Source: Didymella arachidicola (lineage: Eukaryota; Ascomycota; Dothideomycetes; Pleosporales; Didymellaceae). From it: 64,000 nucleotides of DNA. Of this stretch, positions 44,280 through 56,136 are shown piece by piece. The notes below the pieces were generated by a model. It searched no databases. It saw only the letters and a list, made by a program, of their open reading frames with translations, and had not been told where the DNA came from. The stretch covers positions 744,001 through 808,000 of the forward strand of contig CM049988.1 in NCBI GenBank assembly GCA_016630955.3, in the 5' to 3' direction. Positions within the stretch are counted from its first letter, which is position 1. Every line of letters starts with the position of its first letter. A program made the translations under genes and the position numbers.

Positions 44280-46389
44280 CTACAGTATGCTGAGCAGTTC
44301 GAAGTCCTTCGCGATACCGGGGCTCTCCTTGGCGCACTTCTCAATGAGCACCATCATGATTTGCACCCACTCCTGCCAGCCCTCCGGCAACGTCCCCCGC
44401 AACTTTGCGTCTGACGATCGTGCAACGGCATGGAATAACAGGACCTGCCCGAAGCACTGACAGCACCAGCCAAACTTGATGGGCAGTGCTGAGAGCATTT
44501 GTGTGCAGAGACCCATTGTTGTCGGCCAAAACATGCCGCCTCGAAGCCCCTCTCGTACCATTTCATACTCTGCGTCATTAGTGAACTCGGGCGCATGTAA
44601 TGCTTTGTATAGGAACGGCCGGCCAATATGGAATTTTGCGACCAAGTATCGACTGCGCAGCATAGCTTTCGCGATGACGTGCGCAGGACTCGGGGAGTCG
44701 TCGGCACTCTCGCTGTCGACGAATTGGAGAGATGGTGGTAGATTTGCGCGCCATTGCTCGAGCTGGTGGTGCATCTCGGCGGTAATACTGGCGTTTGGAA
44801 ACGACTCTTTCGCAGCATAGTAATATATGTTCTGCTTGACCCGTGTGAGGATGATCCTGTGCGCAGCCTGGGCCAGGAAGTGGAAGTTGAACAAGGACTC
44901 GTCTTCATCCGTGATCAGCCCAGAGATAGATGTCTTTGGTCGAGGGCACGGTGTGAATTTCGGTAATGGTATGTCAGGCTCGAACTCAAGGAGTCCGCTG
45001 TGAGGTAGGGTATCAAGCTCCTGCGTTATGACCGTCTCGTACATAAGAGTGTTCCAGAACAACCTGCTAAACATGTCGCCTTCCCACTGATTGAAGTCAA
45101 TGGCTTCCGTCCGAGTCAGAATGCTCGTACAACACAACGCAGCTCTGTTAACTGTCGTCCAAGAGTCCATAGGCCGTAATCTCTGCGCATAGTACAATGT
45201 CGACAGCATGTAATACTGGCCAGCCTGCAGCCCGTTCTGGGTCATGAGGAAGCCAAAGCGCTTGCGAGCCTCGTTGAAGAACCTCAAGCCTGCTTGGTCA
45301 CCCTGGACGAGTCCGTACCAGTCCGGACGGGTGAAACCTCCTTCGTGTGCACCAGAGCGTGATGGCAAGGCAAAGTTGCCTTCCTCATGAGCCTTAACGG
45401 CGAGACACCCTAGGGCAAGGACGATCAGTACCAGACATGTCTCGATGTCATACCCGAATTCTGTCTCCAATGCCAAACCCAGGGTGCTTGAATAGAAGTG
45501 GAACTTGTCCAAAACTGGTGAAGTGCGATGGAAAACGGCGAAGTACGCATCTGCGATACCTTTAACCACAGATTGAGGCAGGTCCATCAACCAGGACTCT
45601 GGTTGTGTGTTCATCGGGCGATCGATGTAGATAGGTAGGGCCGGCCGTTGGCTCTCGATCTCGGCGACATAGTCCTCCGAAAGAGCTGCACAAGCTGCAA
45701 CAAATCCCATCGGCAGAATCTGCTTCACAGCAGGCCACACAGCGACTCGGTGTTGACTGAATGAGAGTGGTACCTTACTCTGGGGTTCAGGTACCGCAAA
45801 TGGGCTTTTGCCAGGTGTGGGCGCAGCTTGCGGTGACATCGCCGATTCTTGTACGCTCAGACGATCATGGCGTGGTACCAATACACCTTGAGCATCGTTC
45901 CTTGGGCTCGGCTGCGAGCAAGTTGACACTGGCGAACGGTTGTCCAAGGTTTGCATTGCAATTGGTGTCGGCGCTGCAGATGCGCTCTTCGAAGCATGTA
46001 CGACAGCTGTCAAGTCCTCAATCTTGGATTCGAGGCGACGGATCGCATTGATCGCTACTGTCATTGACTGGTCCTTCTTCGTTGTTCGAGGTACTTGATA
46101 GGTGCACTCTAGGTTCATGGTCCGGCAATAAGCACATTTTGGCCGGTCCTCATCACATCGTGTCTTCCTAGAGCGACAAATGTCACAAGCCTAATGATAT
46201 CAGTAGAATCCTCGATCGATTTGGGGCAACTCGGAATACCAAGGTAGCTATGAATGACCGTGGTTTCTTCAGCGATGACCCTTCACCATCCTCGTGAACC
46301 CCGTCGCCATCGCCATTGTGAGAACCTTGCTGGCCTGGAGGCACTACATACGGCGAGGCTGATATACTGTCGTGAGGCCTCTTTGTCAT
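44280..46389 (-). CDS. Zn2Cys6 binuclear-cluster transcription factor
   Basis: Two exons (46389-46240 and 46190-44280; 49-bp intron) give 686 residues. The DNA-binding motif begins right after the intron: ACDICRSRKTRCDEDRPKCA then YCRTMNLEC, spacing C-x2-C-x6-C-x6-C-x2-C-x6-C. A basic linker and a heptad segment (INAIRRLESKIEDLTAVV) for dimerisation follow. From about residue 180 the fungal-specific transcription factor domain is visible, with WYGLVQGDQAGLRFFNEARKR and AGQYYMLSTLYYAQRLRPMD, WTTVNRAALCC and NTLMYETVITQELD. The intron splits the protein just before the zinc cluster, so a gene model missing exon 1 would still include it but lose the acidic N-terminus. The regulated pathway is unknown; nothing adjacent forms an obvious cluster. 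Confidence 0.92.
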
Positions 46390-46718
46390 GGCATCCTCAA
46401 TGCCTCTGTCTGATCATTCATTGGAGTTGAAAGTTCTGGGTCGCTTAGAGGCAGATGGCTTCAGCGGTGCCGTCTGCGGGGAAACCACGACCGGGTGCAC
46501 GGGCCAGCATGTAAACAACGTCGCGCGCGCTGCAACTTTCTGTCACCTCAACACCATTTATTGACCCAATCAGTCCACTACGCAGCTCAAGTCTTCCCAT
46601 GACTCTGTAGCTTACATATGATTCGAGCAGTGGCGCAAGCGCTCCAGCCGTTCAGACAAACGAAGCGTATCATGCCCACCTAAACTGACAACACTGACCT
46701 TCACAGCTTCTAGTAGCC

Positions 46719-46770
46719 CAGCAGTCCAGCAGTCGAAGCAGTCGAAGCAGTCGTAGTCACATAGCAGTCA
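46719..46770 (+). repeat. Imperfect short tandem repeat (AGCAGTCGA)n
   Basis: Four to five imperfect copies of a 9-bp AGCAGTCGA/AGCAGTCCA-like unit within the promoter region. Confidence 0.7.
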
Positions 46771-47820
46771 CATCGTTGATCTCATACTAATTCAAACCAA
46801 AACTCAAATTTACATGACCCTTGCCTGCAGTTGATTTCTATCCCAGTGGCAGTTGGCAGCCCTTGAACATTACTGATCGTAATCCAGACCTCTTTCGCCT
46901 GGAAGTACTACTTCGCGCACCACGGCCGGCCGTGGAGCTCCCATTTCACTGCCTGCATCGCTATGCTCTTGCCATGACGAGCACAATGCACGGTGATGGT
47001 CCATTGAGCCTCGCAAAATTTGCATGCATGTCTGCGCATACGCTGCTTGTGTGGATGAGCACGATACACAAGCCCGAAGACCCAAGCCACCAATGCAGAG
47101 CTCGTGGACATCTCCATGCTTGATCTAAGGACGACGGTTCAGCTCACTCAGGATGCGAGCAAACACCTGCACAAGATCTTTTGCAGAGAACCGATGTCAA
47201 CACGGTACCTGTATTGCCTCTGCATGTGTTGAGTAGCATTTGCTCTGCCGTATCTAGGCCGGTGATATCTTGGTCCGCGCCCCACCCGGCTAGGAATATC
47301 ATCACTGAAGGCCCATGTTCCTGAGCTGCCGGACTCGATGATTATTGCGGCAACAGCGCCTATCTATTTTCTCTAGGGGCTTGTAAATGCATCACTGAGC
47401 ATCGAGCGACGGTACCCACTGACGCAACTGCACGACATGTCGGGCGCTTGGACGATGAAGATGAGGACTCCGTTCACGATAGCTGCCATCGTCCGCTATG
47501 TGGCGTCACGATGAGGCCAGAGCCTTGCCAATCGGAGTTCGATCGCTGCAGCCCAGGAGCTAGACAAGACCACGCAGTCTGCTGGAGAGGGGCTGCTGTG
47601 TTCTCCAGTCTCCGGAACGAATGCTTTGACGAATCACAGGACTCCTTTCAGCGTCCAAGCCAGCGTTCACCAGTCCGCAAACCTCAACATCGCGAACAAT
47701 TACGTTCCAAACCTCTTCGGAAGCTCACTATGAGAGCACTATGCTCGATGGAGGGGGCGCGAGATCGCAGAAGTCAGTATATAAGAGCGATTCCGCAGAC
47801 TTCTGAGCTTCTTCAGCCAT

Positions 47821-47915
47821 CGAACGCTCTTCTCTTCTTTACTCTCGATTGAGCCACTCGAACGCTTCCCTTCTTTAATCTCGATTGAGCCACTTGAACG
47901 CTTCCATTCTTCCCA
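47821..47915 (+). repeat. 36-38-bp direct repeat in 5' region of F-box-like gene
   Basis: About two and a half copies of a unit beginning CGAACGCTTCCCTTCTTTAA and ending in TCTCGATTGAGCCACT, directly upstream of the ATG at 47927. Probably transcribed as 5' UTR. Confidence 0.85.
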
Positions 47916-47926
47916 TCACTTCCAAG

Positions 47927-48691
47927 ATGAGCAATCTACCAGCCACCCCAACATCGGCTTCCATGCCTCTCCTCATCATACCAGCTGCAACCACCTACCT
48001 CGGACCGCAGCTTTCACGCCTCCCTGACGAGCTTCTGTTGCAGATTTTCAAGATTTTGGCAATCTCCATGTTTCCGGCCGCCTCAAGGTTCCACACGGTT
48101 ATTGACTCTAAGAGCTTCAAGATCTTGAACCATTTCTACGCCATCACGCGCATCCTCAAGGTATCTCCCACGTTCAAAACCTTCTTCATGGAAGCTTTCT
48201 ACAACAATTTCACCTTCGCCTTCAAGAACCAAGAACTTTTCAACTGCGATACTGATTACCTCACCTCCTCTCCCGCTCCGGTGCCCGCTCTTCAATTTCG
48301 CCACCATCTGCGCTCAATGCGCCTCGAAATACCTCTCGAGACTTACTACTTCACGGCACGAATCCTTCTTGATCAGCCACGAGCAACGCGCTTCGGTCGC
48401 TCTCTGCACAAAATCGTCACAAAGAAGCAATTACTGACGTTTTGTCCCTCTGCCCGCTTTCTAGAACTCTTGACCGCGCAGAACTACGGCTTTTGCTGCC
48501 TGCGCTTCTTGCAGCTGCACATTCGTGTCGATGACAGCTACAGGAAGGTAGATGAGGACTTCCTTCGTGTCCTCGAAGATGTCCGCTTTGTGGTGAAGGC
48601 CTCCAAGGTGGAACTCGTGGTGACAGACATGATGGGGCGGGAGATGGAGTGGTGTCAGGAGGTGGCGAAGAGGATTGTTGTACGGCAGTAG
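47927..48691 (+). CDS. F-box-like protein, single exon
   Basis: 254 residues from the ATG at 47927 (MSNLPATPTSASMP); an in-frame ATG 42 bp upstream would add MSHLNASILPITSK. Residues about 28-50 read LGPQLSRLPDELLLQIFKIL, a good F-box, suggesting an SCF substrate adaptor. The rest (RILKVSPTFKTFFMEAFYNN then FTFAF) resembles the short conserved piece seen in the two F-box-like genes at 39-41 kb (NTFVI / DTFLI), so the three may form a family, but overall identity is low. A C-terminal half with RFLQLHIRVDD, FVVKASKVELVVTD could be a leucine-rich or alpha/beta repeat. The target is unknown. Confidence 0.68.
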   Translation: MSNLPATPTSASMPLLIIPAATTYLGPQLSRLPDELLLQIFKILAISMFPAASRFHTVIDSKSFKILNHFYAITRILKVSPTFKTFFMEAFYNNFTFAFKNQELFNCDTDYLTSSPAPVPALQFRHHLRSMRLEIPLETYYFTARILLDQPRATRFGRSLHKIVTKKQLLTFCPSARFLELLTAQNYGFCCLRFLQLHIRVDDSYRKVDEDFLRVLEDVRFVVKASKVELVVTDMMGREMEWCQEVAKRIVVRQ

Positions 48692-49047
48692 TGGTATTGT
48701 AGTCGTCAGAGGTGTATTCCGGGTCGTTGGCTCCGCTGCTTGTACATAGAACCCGACCATGTTGTTGTCCAGCAACAACAAGAACACGACGAATTTGCCT
48801 GACTCACTCCTAAAAATTTCTCTGTCGAATGTTCTTTCTTCGTTACAATTGAGGCCCTGTCGACGCCCTCGCTTTTCCGGAGCTAAATGAACCCTGTAAG
48901 CCAGATCGGCAGCTCTTCCGCCTCACACGCTCCACGACGATACTCCGCCCTTCTCCCCGCCGCCGTGCTACTTCAACACCGATTTCCCACCATGCCACCC
49001 CGCAGAACATCACTTCTAAGCCTGCCGGCCACACTTAACCCTGGACC
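48692..49047. other. Intergenic
   Basis: 356 bp; holds the 3' end of the F-box-like gene and the promoter of the dehydratase gene. Nothing else recognised. Confidence 0.5.
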
Positions 49048-50409
49048 ATGTCGACCACAGAACTGCCCTTGACGCGCGAGTCCATCGTGGCCGCACACAA
49101 GCTTATCAAACCTTACATCCATACGACGCCGGTACTCACAAACACCACACTCAGCAACCTCGCGTCCACACCGCAGTTGCCTGAAGCATTGAGGGGAACG
49201 CCGTGGGAAGGTCAGAAGCCTGCGAAACCCAACATCAGGCTCTTTTTCAAGGCAGAGAACTTTCAGAAGATTGGCGCATTCAAGGTCCGAGGCGCATTCC
49301 ATGCAGTGCTCAGGTTAGTTGAAGAAAAGGGAATTGATGAAGTGAGGAAGAAGGGCGTTGTCACGCACAGCTCTGGTTGGTGTGCCCTTCCCCAGCTTAA
49401 TTCAGGCTCTTGCCAGCGGGCATCCTCCAATCTCAACATCACATGAGCCCGCTCCAGCGCACCCCAGCTCGATGCTGACATGAGGTTCTAAGGAAACCAT
49501 GCGCAAGCTCTCGCCCTCGCCGCCCGCACCTTCTCAATCCCCGCCCACATCGTCATGCCCTCGATCTCCACGCCCAGCAAGATTTCAGGCACCCGCGCCC
49601 AAGGTGCCATCCTGCACTTCAGCGGCTCGACCGCCGCAGAGCGCGAAGCTGTGGTTGCAGACATCGTTAAAGAAACGGGCGCGACCCTCATTCCGCCATA
49701 CGACCACCCACATATCATGCTCGGGCAGGGCACCATGGGGCACGAGTTCGCCGCCGAGGTGGCTGCGCTGCTCGCCGCAACGCCAGAGCTGAGCATACAC
49801 TTCAAGTCCGGGCAGGATGGCGCGAACGAGACCGGCGGGAACGGGAGACAGCTAGACGCCCTGATCGCGCCCTGCGGCGGCGGCGGTATGCTGAGCGGAA
49901 ACGCTCTCTACTTCCACAACACGCCCACGCGCGTTTTCGGTGCGGAGCCCTCGTTCGAAGGCGCAGACGATGCGCGCCGTGGCGTCGCGGCAGGACAGCG
50001 CATTATGTCCGTCAAGACGCTTACAATCGCTGACGGGCTGCGCACACCGCTCGGTCCGCGCACGTGGGAGGTCATCTCCGACAAAGGCTATGTCGCAGGT
50101 CTGTATGCTGTCACGGAGCTGCAGATCAAGGATGCGTTAAGGCTCGTGTTGGAGAGGATGAAATGCTTTGTTGAACCTAGTGCTGTCGTGGGACTTGCGA
50201 CTGTGCTGTATAATGAGGAGTTTAGGAAGATGGTAGAGAAGGAGGCGGGCGAGGAGGGCTGGGATGTTGGGCTGATTTTCAGCGGTGGGAATACTACTAT
50301 TGAAGCGATTGTGAAGATGTTCGATGATGTGAGCGAGGATAAGGCAAAGAGGGAGGAGGGTGTCATTGGTGCCGATGGGAGGAAGGTCGCCGAGAATGTT
50401 GCTGGATGA
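49048..50409 (+). CDS. PLP-dependent serine racemase / threonine dehydratase-like enzyme
   Basis: Fold-type II PLP enzyme of the serine racemase/L-threonine dehydratase family; yeast Sry1 (3-hydroxyaspartate dehydratase) is a known relative. Two exons (49048-49375 and 49493-50409; intron 117 bp) give 414 residues. The PLP lysine lies in ENFQKIGAFKVRGAFHAV. The phosphate/substrate loop SSGNHAQALALAAR is split by the intron after the first G codon base (AGC-TCT-G|GA-AAC). The glycine-rich phosphate-binding loop is APCGGGGMLSGNAL. The intron is long for this window but required for frame. A segment of about 25 residues after ELSIHFKSGQDGANETGGNG looks like an insertion relative to shorter homologues. 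No targeting signal, so cytosolic. Substrate (Thr, Ser or hydroxy-Asp) cannot be decided from sequence. Confidence 0.9.
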
Positions 50410-50643
50410 AAGCCGGCAGGGCTTACATAGGCATAAAGACGGCGAGAAGAGCACAATCATTTGTTATGACCTATTACAGTGAAGGCTGCGCTGTAAGTCA
50501 AGAGGTGGATGCGATGGCTAGGCAGAGCATCAACACGCTTTGAGACTCAATGCAGCTCACCTCTTGTTCATTCAACAAGCGCCTTGGGTAAAACGCGTTA
50601 ACGTTACATTATCAAGTCATCTAATTTCCTCATACACCAGCCT

Positions 50644-52430
50644 CTAGTAGCTGCGCATGACACCAAGATCCCTCTTTGCGTTTGCAGTAAAGTTGCCGTT
50701 AAGCGTTGTGAAGGGCTCAGTGGACGTCAAGCTGGGGATGCGCCCGAGCAAGAACTCAGCTTGCCTGTACGCGCTGCTGGGCTGGTACTGAGGAACCATG
50801 TGGCCAGACAGAGCCTGGCTAACCCAAGTGAGCTTGCGCTCAGTGTGTGTAGTTCCCATAACACCCTTGGCACTCAAGCTGGTCAGGCTGAGGTCGTCGT
50901 GGTAAGGAACGAAGAATGGGTCCTTGGGGGCCTCCTGGAAGCCCTGCATGCCGCCCCAGGTCATGTTCTGGATAGCCATAAGGGAACCGTTGTAAAGCAG
51001 AATGTAGTCGAGTTCTCCGTGAACAATGATGAAGCGGTCGAGCTGTTCGGTAATGCGAGGAATGACTTCCCAGCTGGACTGAGGCGAGGTGTCGGTGTCA
51101 AGAACACCGTTGGCACACTCAGTCCACTCCTGGATGGGCGCGTTGATGGCCTTTTGCACGGCGGTACGGTTGAAGTAGACCTCTCCCGCACTAGGAGGTG
51201 AGTAGTCGAACGACCCAGGGAAACCAAGAACGTCCCAGAGCAGAGGGCATGTGGTTGCAATAGCATAGACGTCGAAGCAAGGGTTGGTCAGAGTGACAGC
51301 ATTGAAGATGTCATTCCAGATGGAGCACTCGGGGTCAGAGGCGTTCTTCTCGGGTGTAGGGAACTTTCCAGGAGGAGGGAAGGTCAGATACTTTTCCATG
51401 TACTCGGTGTATCCGCACTTATCAGCGCGGTCGTGAATATCCTTGGTGAAAGTCTCATTGAAGTTGAAGAGACCAGACCAGCGGTCGACGAAGGGAACGG
51501 AAGGAATATCCTCCAGTAGAACATCATCGGCAATGCTGGGATCGTAAATCAGAGCAGCCTTGACATTGTAGTAGTCAGTGTTATTCTCCTTGAGCATAGC
51601 ATCGGCAATGTAGGGGACATAGCGTCCAGCGTAGCTAATGCCAAATTAGCAAACGAAAAAACAAGAGACGCAGTCGAAGACTTACGACTCGCCTGCAATG
51701 TAGACCTTCTTGCCAACAAGCCCGAAGGTCTCCATAAAGTTCTTCCAAAAGCCAAGGAATTGTGCAGCAGACTCTTCCTGGCTGGTGGCAGTAGGTGTGC
51801 CTTGAGTGAAACCAGTGCCGACCGGCTGCTCAACCCAGATCATATTGGTCAAGTTTGCCCTGTCCATGGTCAGGTCATAGAATTTTGCACGTAGTTTCCG
51901 TTGAAATACCAGTTCCATTGGTTGTAGACCGGTTGTGGTCCGCTGCCGTACTGCCAGCTGATAGGACCGTTCTCCTGCAAGAAACCCTCGAGAGACGAGC
52001 AGCCAGGACCACCGTTAAGCCAGATAGTGACCTCCTCACCAGCATCTGGGTTTGCGGAAGGGAAAAACCAGAAGTAGAGTTCGGAAGTCTCGTTGGCCTT
52101 ATCAGAAATTGGAAGCAGACCGGCGTACGATTCGCCAATGTCGAAGTTGACATCAGGGATGGCACCAGCAGTACCGTTGACAGCAAATTCTGTTCCTCGT
52201 CAGTGACAAATTCATTAGCATCAAAGCAACCACTTACTCTTAGCACCGGGGGCTGTGATGATGGGTGTGGTCTCATTCACAGTGTACTGACGCTTGACGT
52301 GCTGAACGTTGCGCGTAGGAAGCTTAGGCTTGGGAAAGTCAAATTTCTTGCCAACTGACTTGGCCGGGTTGCGTGCAGCAACGCTGGTCGCGAGGCCTCC
52401 AATGGCCAGAAGAGAGGTGATGAGCTGCAT
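50644..52430 (-). CDS. Secreted serine carboxypeptidase, family S10
   Basis: Four exons (52430-52238, 52189-51910, 51859-51686, 51634-50644) with 48-51-bp introns encode 545 residues. A signal peptide (MQLITSLLAIGGLATSVAA) and a propeptide ending near a dibasic KR (NVQHVKRQYTV) indicate secretion and processing. S10 landmarks: WLNGGPGCSSLEGFLQENGP, WVEQPVGTGFTQGTPTA, the nucleophile in IAGESYAGRYVPY (the Ser codon is split by intron 3), the Asp in IIVHGELDYILLYNG, and the His in SGHMVPQYQP. All three catalytic residues are present, so it should be active. It removes C-terminal residues from peptides in the acidic outside or vacuolar space. Many Asn-x-Ser/Thr sites fit a glycoprotein. Confidence 0.93.
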
Positions 52431-53669
52431 GTTGGCTATTTGTGGAACTTCACAGAGGAGCTGCTGAGGAACAGGACGTGGGCGAGCTTGACTTCAAGTA
52501 CGAACTCATTTCGGAATCACGGCTCGACGTCACCTCGGAGGGCACCTACCACAACGCGACATTTATCTACGATTGAACTGCACAGACCGTGATGGCTCGA
52601 TAGCATGGATACGCTTCATACCGCTTTAGGCAGGTTGTAGTCGTACTCCACAAACTTCGTCCAGCCACAATGTCATCATGGATGAGCTTGTGGTCGCTTG
52701 TTCCTCTTGACAGTGTCACCACGACAGATATGTCAGGTCCACTATCAGACAATCGAGACCGGCTGATTATTGGGTTGTCGTATTGTCGAGTATCCTTGAA
52801 CGACAGCGACAGCGTCCGTGACGTTTTGTGGGGGCATCTCGACCGCCGAAGACGGTTAGTATCTCCAAAGGCTACCGCGCAGAAAAGCATTTACCAAAGC
52901 ACGCCACCATGGACAAGCTCATGAGCTAGGCGCACGCGACGAAGCCGTTCTTTTCGCATCCTGATGGCGGCGCAATGTCTCTTTTCATTGTTTCAACTGC
53001 CAATCAGACAAGCTGTACAGGACCCTCACACGAGGCGCTTGTGTGCGCTGTGCTGCGACTCGCTGGAGTGGGAATAGCGATAATTAGCCCAGGTACTCAT
53101 GCACTTCGGGCTTCCAGAAAACGGCGTGCCTTATTTGTTACAGCGGTAGGAAACGGCTCAAGCTCCTTGGCCAATGCTTGTCGAAGATAAGGGACGCGCA
53201 GTAACCGGATGCAGAAGGTTGCAGGACTTTGGAGGCGAAATGCTTGCGCAGGCCGGCATCCGAAGGCGAGACGGCAGATAATTTGGTAATTCCATGTGGT
53301 GAGCAGAGGAGCCTTGTGTACGTCTTTAGAAACGTGGAAGCTGAGAGGAAGGCCAGGTTGAAGTGCTGAGAAGGTTTGCACGCTGACGGTTGTGGCTGCC
53401 ACCGCCCAGAGCGAAGCGAGGAAAGTGGCGCTCGTGCAGATAAAAAGGAAAAAACGTCTTCTGCAGGGGCATGTTTTAGAGAACAATGAGGGTGAATCAC
53501 GTACGTTTCTACATTGAAAGATGATCCACTAGTCTTCAGGACCGTGATTATGGACGTACTGTGGTTGCAGGCATATATTATGTGAGTGGAGACGATGACA
53601 AGAGGTTTCGGTCGTATTTTTCAGTCGTCTTAGGCACTCATCTGATGCGTTTTTAATATTTTTCTAGTA
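52431..53669. other. Intergenic between S10 gene and transposon island
   Basis: 1.24 kb with the S10 promoter. Several ORFs of 70-130 codons are present, none with recognisable content. The last two bases (TA) belong to the target-site duplication of the adjacent pogo element. Confidence 0.5.
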
Positions 53670-53691
53670 ACGTGTTTTACAAGCGAGTCGG

Positions 53692-54446
53692 CCATACAAG
53701 CGAGTCAAGCAGAGCGGGCATGGACAGCAAAGTGGCGCACAGACACAAAGGGCCGCGCAACCTACAGACACACGCCCACACCTACCAAGAAGGTTCTTCA
53801 GATCCACGAGGGGCTTACCAAGCGAGAGAGCGCGCTGCTGGTGCAGCTACGGACCGAGAAGATCGGCTTCAACGACTTTCTCTTCGCCCGAAGAGTGCCA
53901 GATGTAACCAGCCCACGCTGCGACTGCGGAGCCAGACGACAGACCGTCGCCCACATCCTTCTCCACTGCAGCAAGCGCAGGAATCTCCGGAACCGCATCT
54001 TCGCCAACCTGTCCGGACGAGACAACATCCGGGCCATCCTAAGCACGCCACAGCTAGCCACCAAAGCCATCCAGTATGTAGAGCAGACGCAGATCCTTGG
54101 GCAAAATGGGGATCGCAGGCGCGAAGACGACAGCCGAGCGCTGGGGGGAGACTGAAGGTATCGCAGACGCACAACACGAGGCAACCATGCCTCTACGAGC
54201 CTAGAAGTGCAGTGTTCAGTTAGTAGAGTCATTATCTAGATGAGGGTGACAGCCAAATGTAGATAGTGATGAGAGGGAAACGGCAGGTCGTGGGGATAGA
54301 TGGTTCCTTTCAAGGGATGAAGTGGGGCGGCGCGGATCAACCTCTGCACCGCGTCGGCTGTCTGCCAAGCCTGCCAGCCGGGCATAGCTGCGGGTTCGCG
54401 GCTGAAACCGTGTAGGAAATACCAAACCAAACCAAACCATACAAGC
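53692..54446 (+). mobile_element. 5'-truncated Tad-like LINE inserted in the left TIR of the pogo element
   Basis: Body 53707-54431 flanked by a 15-bp direct duplication CCATACAAGCGAGTC (53692-53706 and 54432-54446). It holds the last about 150 codons of a reverse-transcriptase/endonuclease ORF, ending KKVLQIHEGLTKRESALLVQ ... CDCGARRQTVAHILLHC, the Cys/His tail typical of fungal Tad-clade LINEs. The stop is near 54154. A roughly 280-bp 3' UTR follows and ends in the tail AAATACCAAACCAAACCAAA, in keeping with LINE-type priming. 5' truncation and variable-length duplication are typical of LINEs. A related 3' UTR lies at 62130-62489. Confidence 0.9.
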
Positions 54447-54495
54447 GAGTCGGCCACCCCACCAACTTTAATCAATACACCTACTTCTAATCACT

Positions 54496-56136
54496 ATGGC
54501 TCCACCATCAAGTGCTCAACTATCTTACAATGAATCTGATATTGTTCTTGCATCTGTAGCTGTTAATAGCCAGCAGTCGCAAAGCTCTAGACGCGCTGCC
54601 TCTACGTACGGAGTCCCAAAGTCAACGCTAAACGATCGACGCGCTGGAAAGCTTGCCCGACGCGATTGCCAGCCCAACTCAAAGAAGCTTACTACAATAG
54701 AAGAGGAGGTAGTTACTAGCTACATAATTGAGCTAGATTCACGTGGCTTTGCGCCTACGTACGCAGCTATACGTGATATGGCTAATAGACTGCTGGCTGC
54801 ACGCGGTGCTAATTAGGTTGGCGTCCACTGGCCGCGCAACTTTGTTAAGCGTACAGATAGTCTTACAACGCGTTTCAATCGAGCGTACGACAGGCAGAGA
54901 GCTCTCTGTGAGGATCCTGTGTTAATCAGCCGCTGGTTTGAGCTGGTAGAGCAGACAAAGGCCAGGTACGGCATCTGTGATGATGACGTCTACAACTTTG
55001 ACGAGGCTGGCTTTATGATGGGCAAGATTACAACGCAGCTTGTTGTGACAGGAGCAGAGAGGAAAGGCAGGCCAAAGACTGTCCAGCCAGGTGATCGTGA
55101 GTGGGCGACAGTGATTGCTGCGATCAACGCTGCTGGCTGGTCAGTCCCACCATTCCTTATCTTTGCTGGCAAGTACCACCTCTCTGCCTGGTACGAGGAG
55201 GCAGAGATCCCACGCGACTGGGCAATCGCAGTAAGCGACGATGGCTGGACAAATAACGAGCTTGGGGTAGAGTGGCTGAAGCACTTTAATGCTCACACTA
55301 AGGCTCGTACAGTAGGAGCGCGTCGCCTACTCATCCTTGACGGCCACGAGAGTCACCACTCTCTTGAATTCCAGGACCTCTGTAAGGAGTACAACATCTA
55401 CACGCTCTGTATGCCTCCTCACTCCTCTCACCTACTCCAGCCTCTTGACGTTGGCTGCTTCTCCCCGTTGAAGCGCGCTTACAGTCGTGAGGTAGAGAGC
55501 CTGATGCGCAACCACATCAACCACATCACCAAGCTTGAGTTTCTGCCTGCGTTTAAGGCAGCCTTTAATCGATCGTTTACGCCAGTCAATATCTGCTCAG
55601 CCTTCCGGGGAGCAGGTCTAGTACCTTATCAGCCAGAGGCTGTCCTCTCAAAGCTAGACGTACAGCTACGTACACCTACTCCACCAGCTGCTCTCACGGA
55701 GGCTCTCTGGGAGGCTCGTACGCCGAGCAATGTACGTGAGCTTGAGGCTCAATCAACGTTGATACGCAATCGCGTGCGACAGCACAAGAGCTCATCACCA
55801 GCTTCGATTATTGAGGCGATTAACCAGCTCAAGAAGGGGGCTGAGGTGATGATGCTCTCAGCTGAGCTGATGCACGATCGGATCACCAGCCTTGAGAGAG
55901 CCAACGAAGCAGCGTCAAAGCGTAAGGAGCGCAAGAAAAAGCGTATACAGAAGCGAGGTGTGTTAACAAAGGGGGCTGGAGAGGATATACTTGCTCAACG
56001 TGAGGCTGATCAGCAGCTTGCCCGTGAGGAGCGTCAGGGAGGAGAGCGATCAGGCCTTAGCCGCCAGGCTCTAGCGCGCTGTAAGACGTGTAGGGAGACT
56101 GGGCACAACTCACGTACATGCAAAAAAGAAGCTGTA
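54496..56136 (+). pseudogene. DDE_1 (pogo/Fot1) transposase of copy 1, broken by a stop codon and an insertion
   Basis: Reads from ATG 54496 with an N-terminal HTH (AASTYGVPKSTLNDRRAGK), then hits TAG at 54814-54816 in ...ARGAN*VGVHWPRNF; past it the frame continues unbroken. The DDD triad sites are present: YNFDEAGFMMG, LLILDGHESHH, and SHLLQPLDVGCFSPLKRAY. The C-terminus has a zinc knuckle (CKTCRETGHNSRTCKKEAV), after which the second pogo element begins; the reading frame runs into its TIR (TYLKGEWPTRASGPPGRVAR). On the far side, GCT-ACT-ACA-TAA shows the original protein ended ...KKEAVATT. The stop lies in a TpA context consistent with a CpA to TpA change. The ORF would therefore be inactive as it stands, though an ORF from 54919 could give an N-terminally shortened protein. 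Confidence 0.88.

Larger units (their letters stand above)
46390..47926. other. Divergent intergenic region, 1.5 kb
   Basis: Promoters of the Zn2Cys6 gene and the third F-box-like gene. Besides the two tandem repeats listed separately, ORFs of 100-134 codons exist but resemble nothing known. Confidence 0.5.

Noticed and set aside
54743..54925. ORF bridging the TAG in the copy 1 transposase as an alternative exon
   Set aside because: It is in another frame with no transposase similarity, and no GT/AG pair there would restore the transposase sequence.
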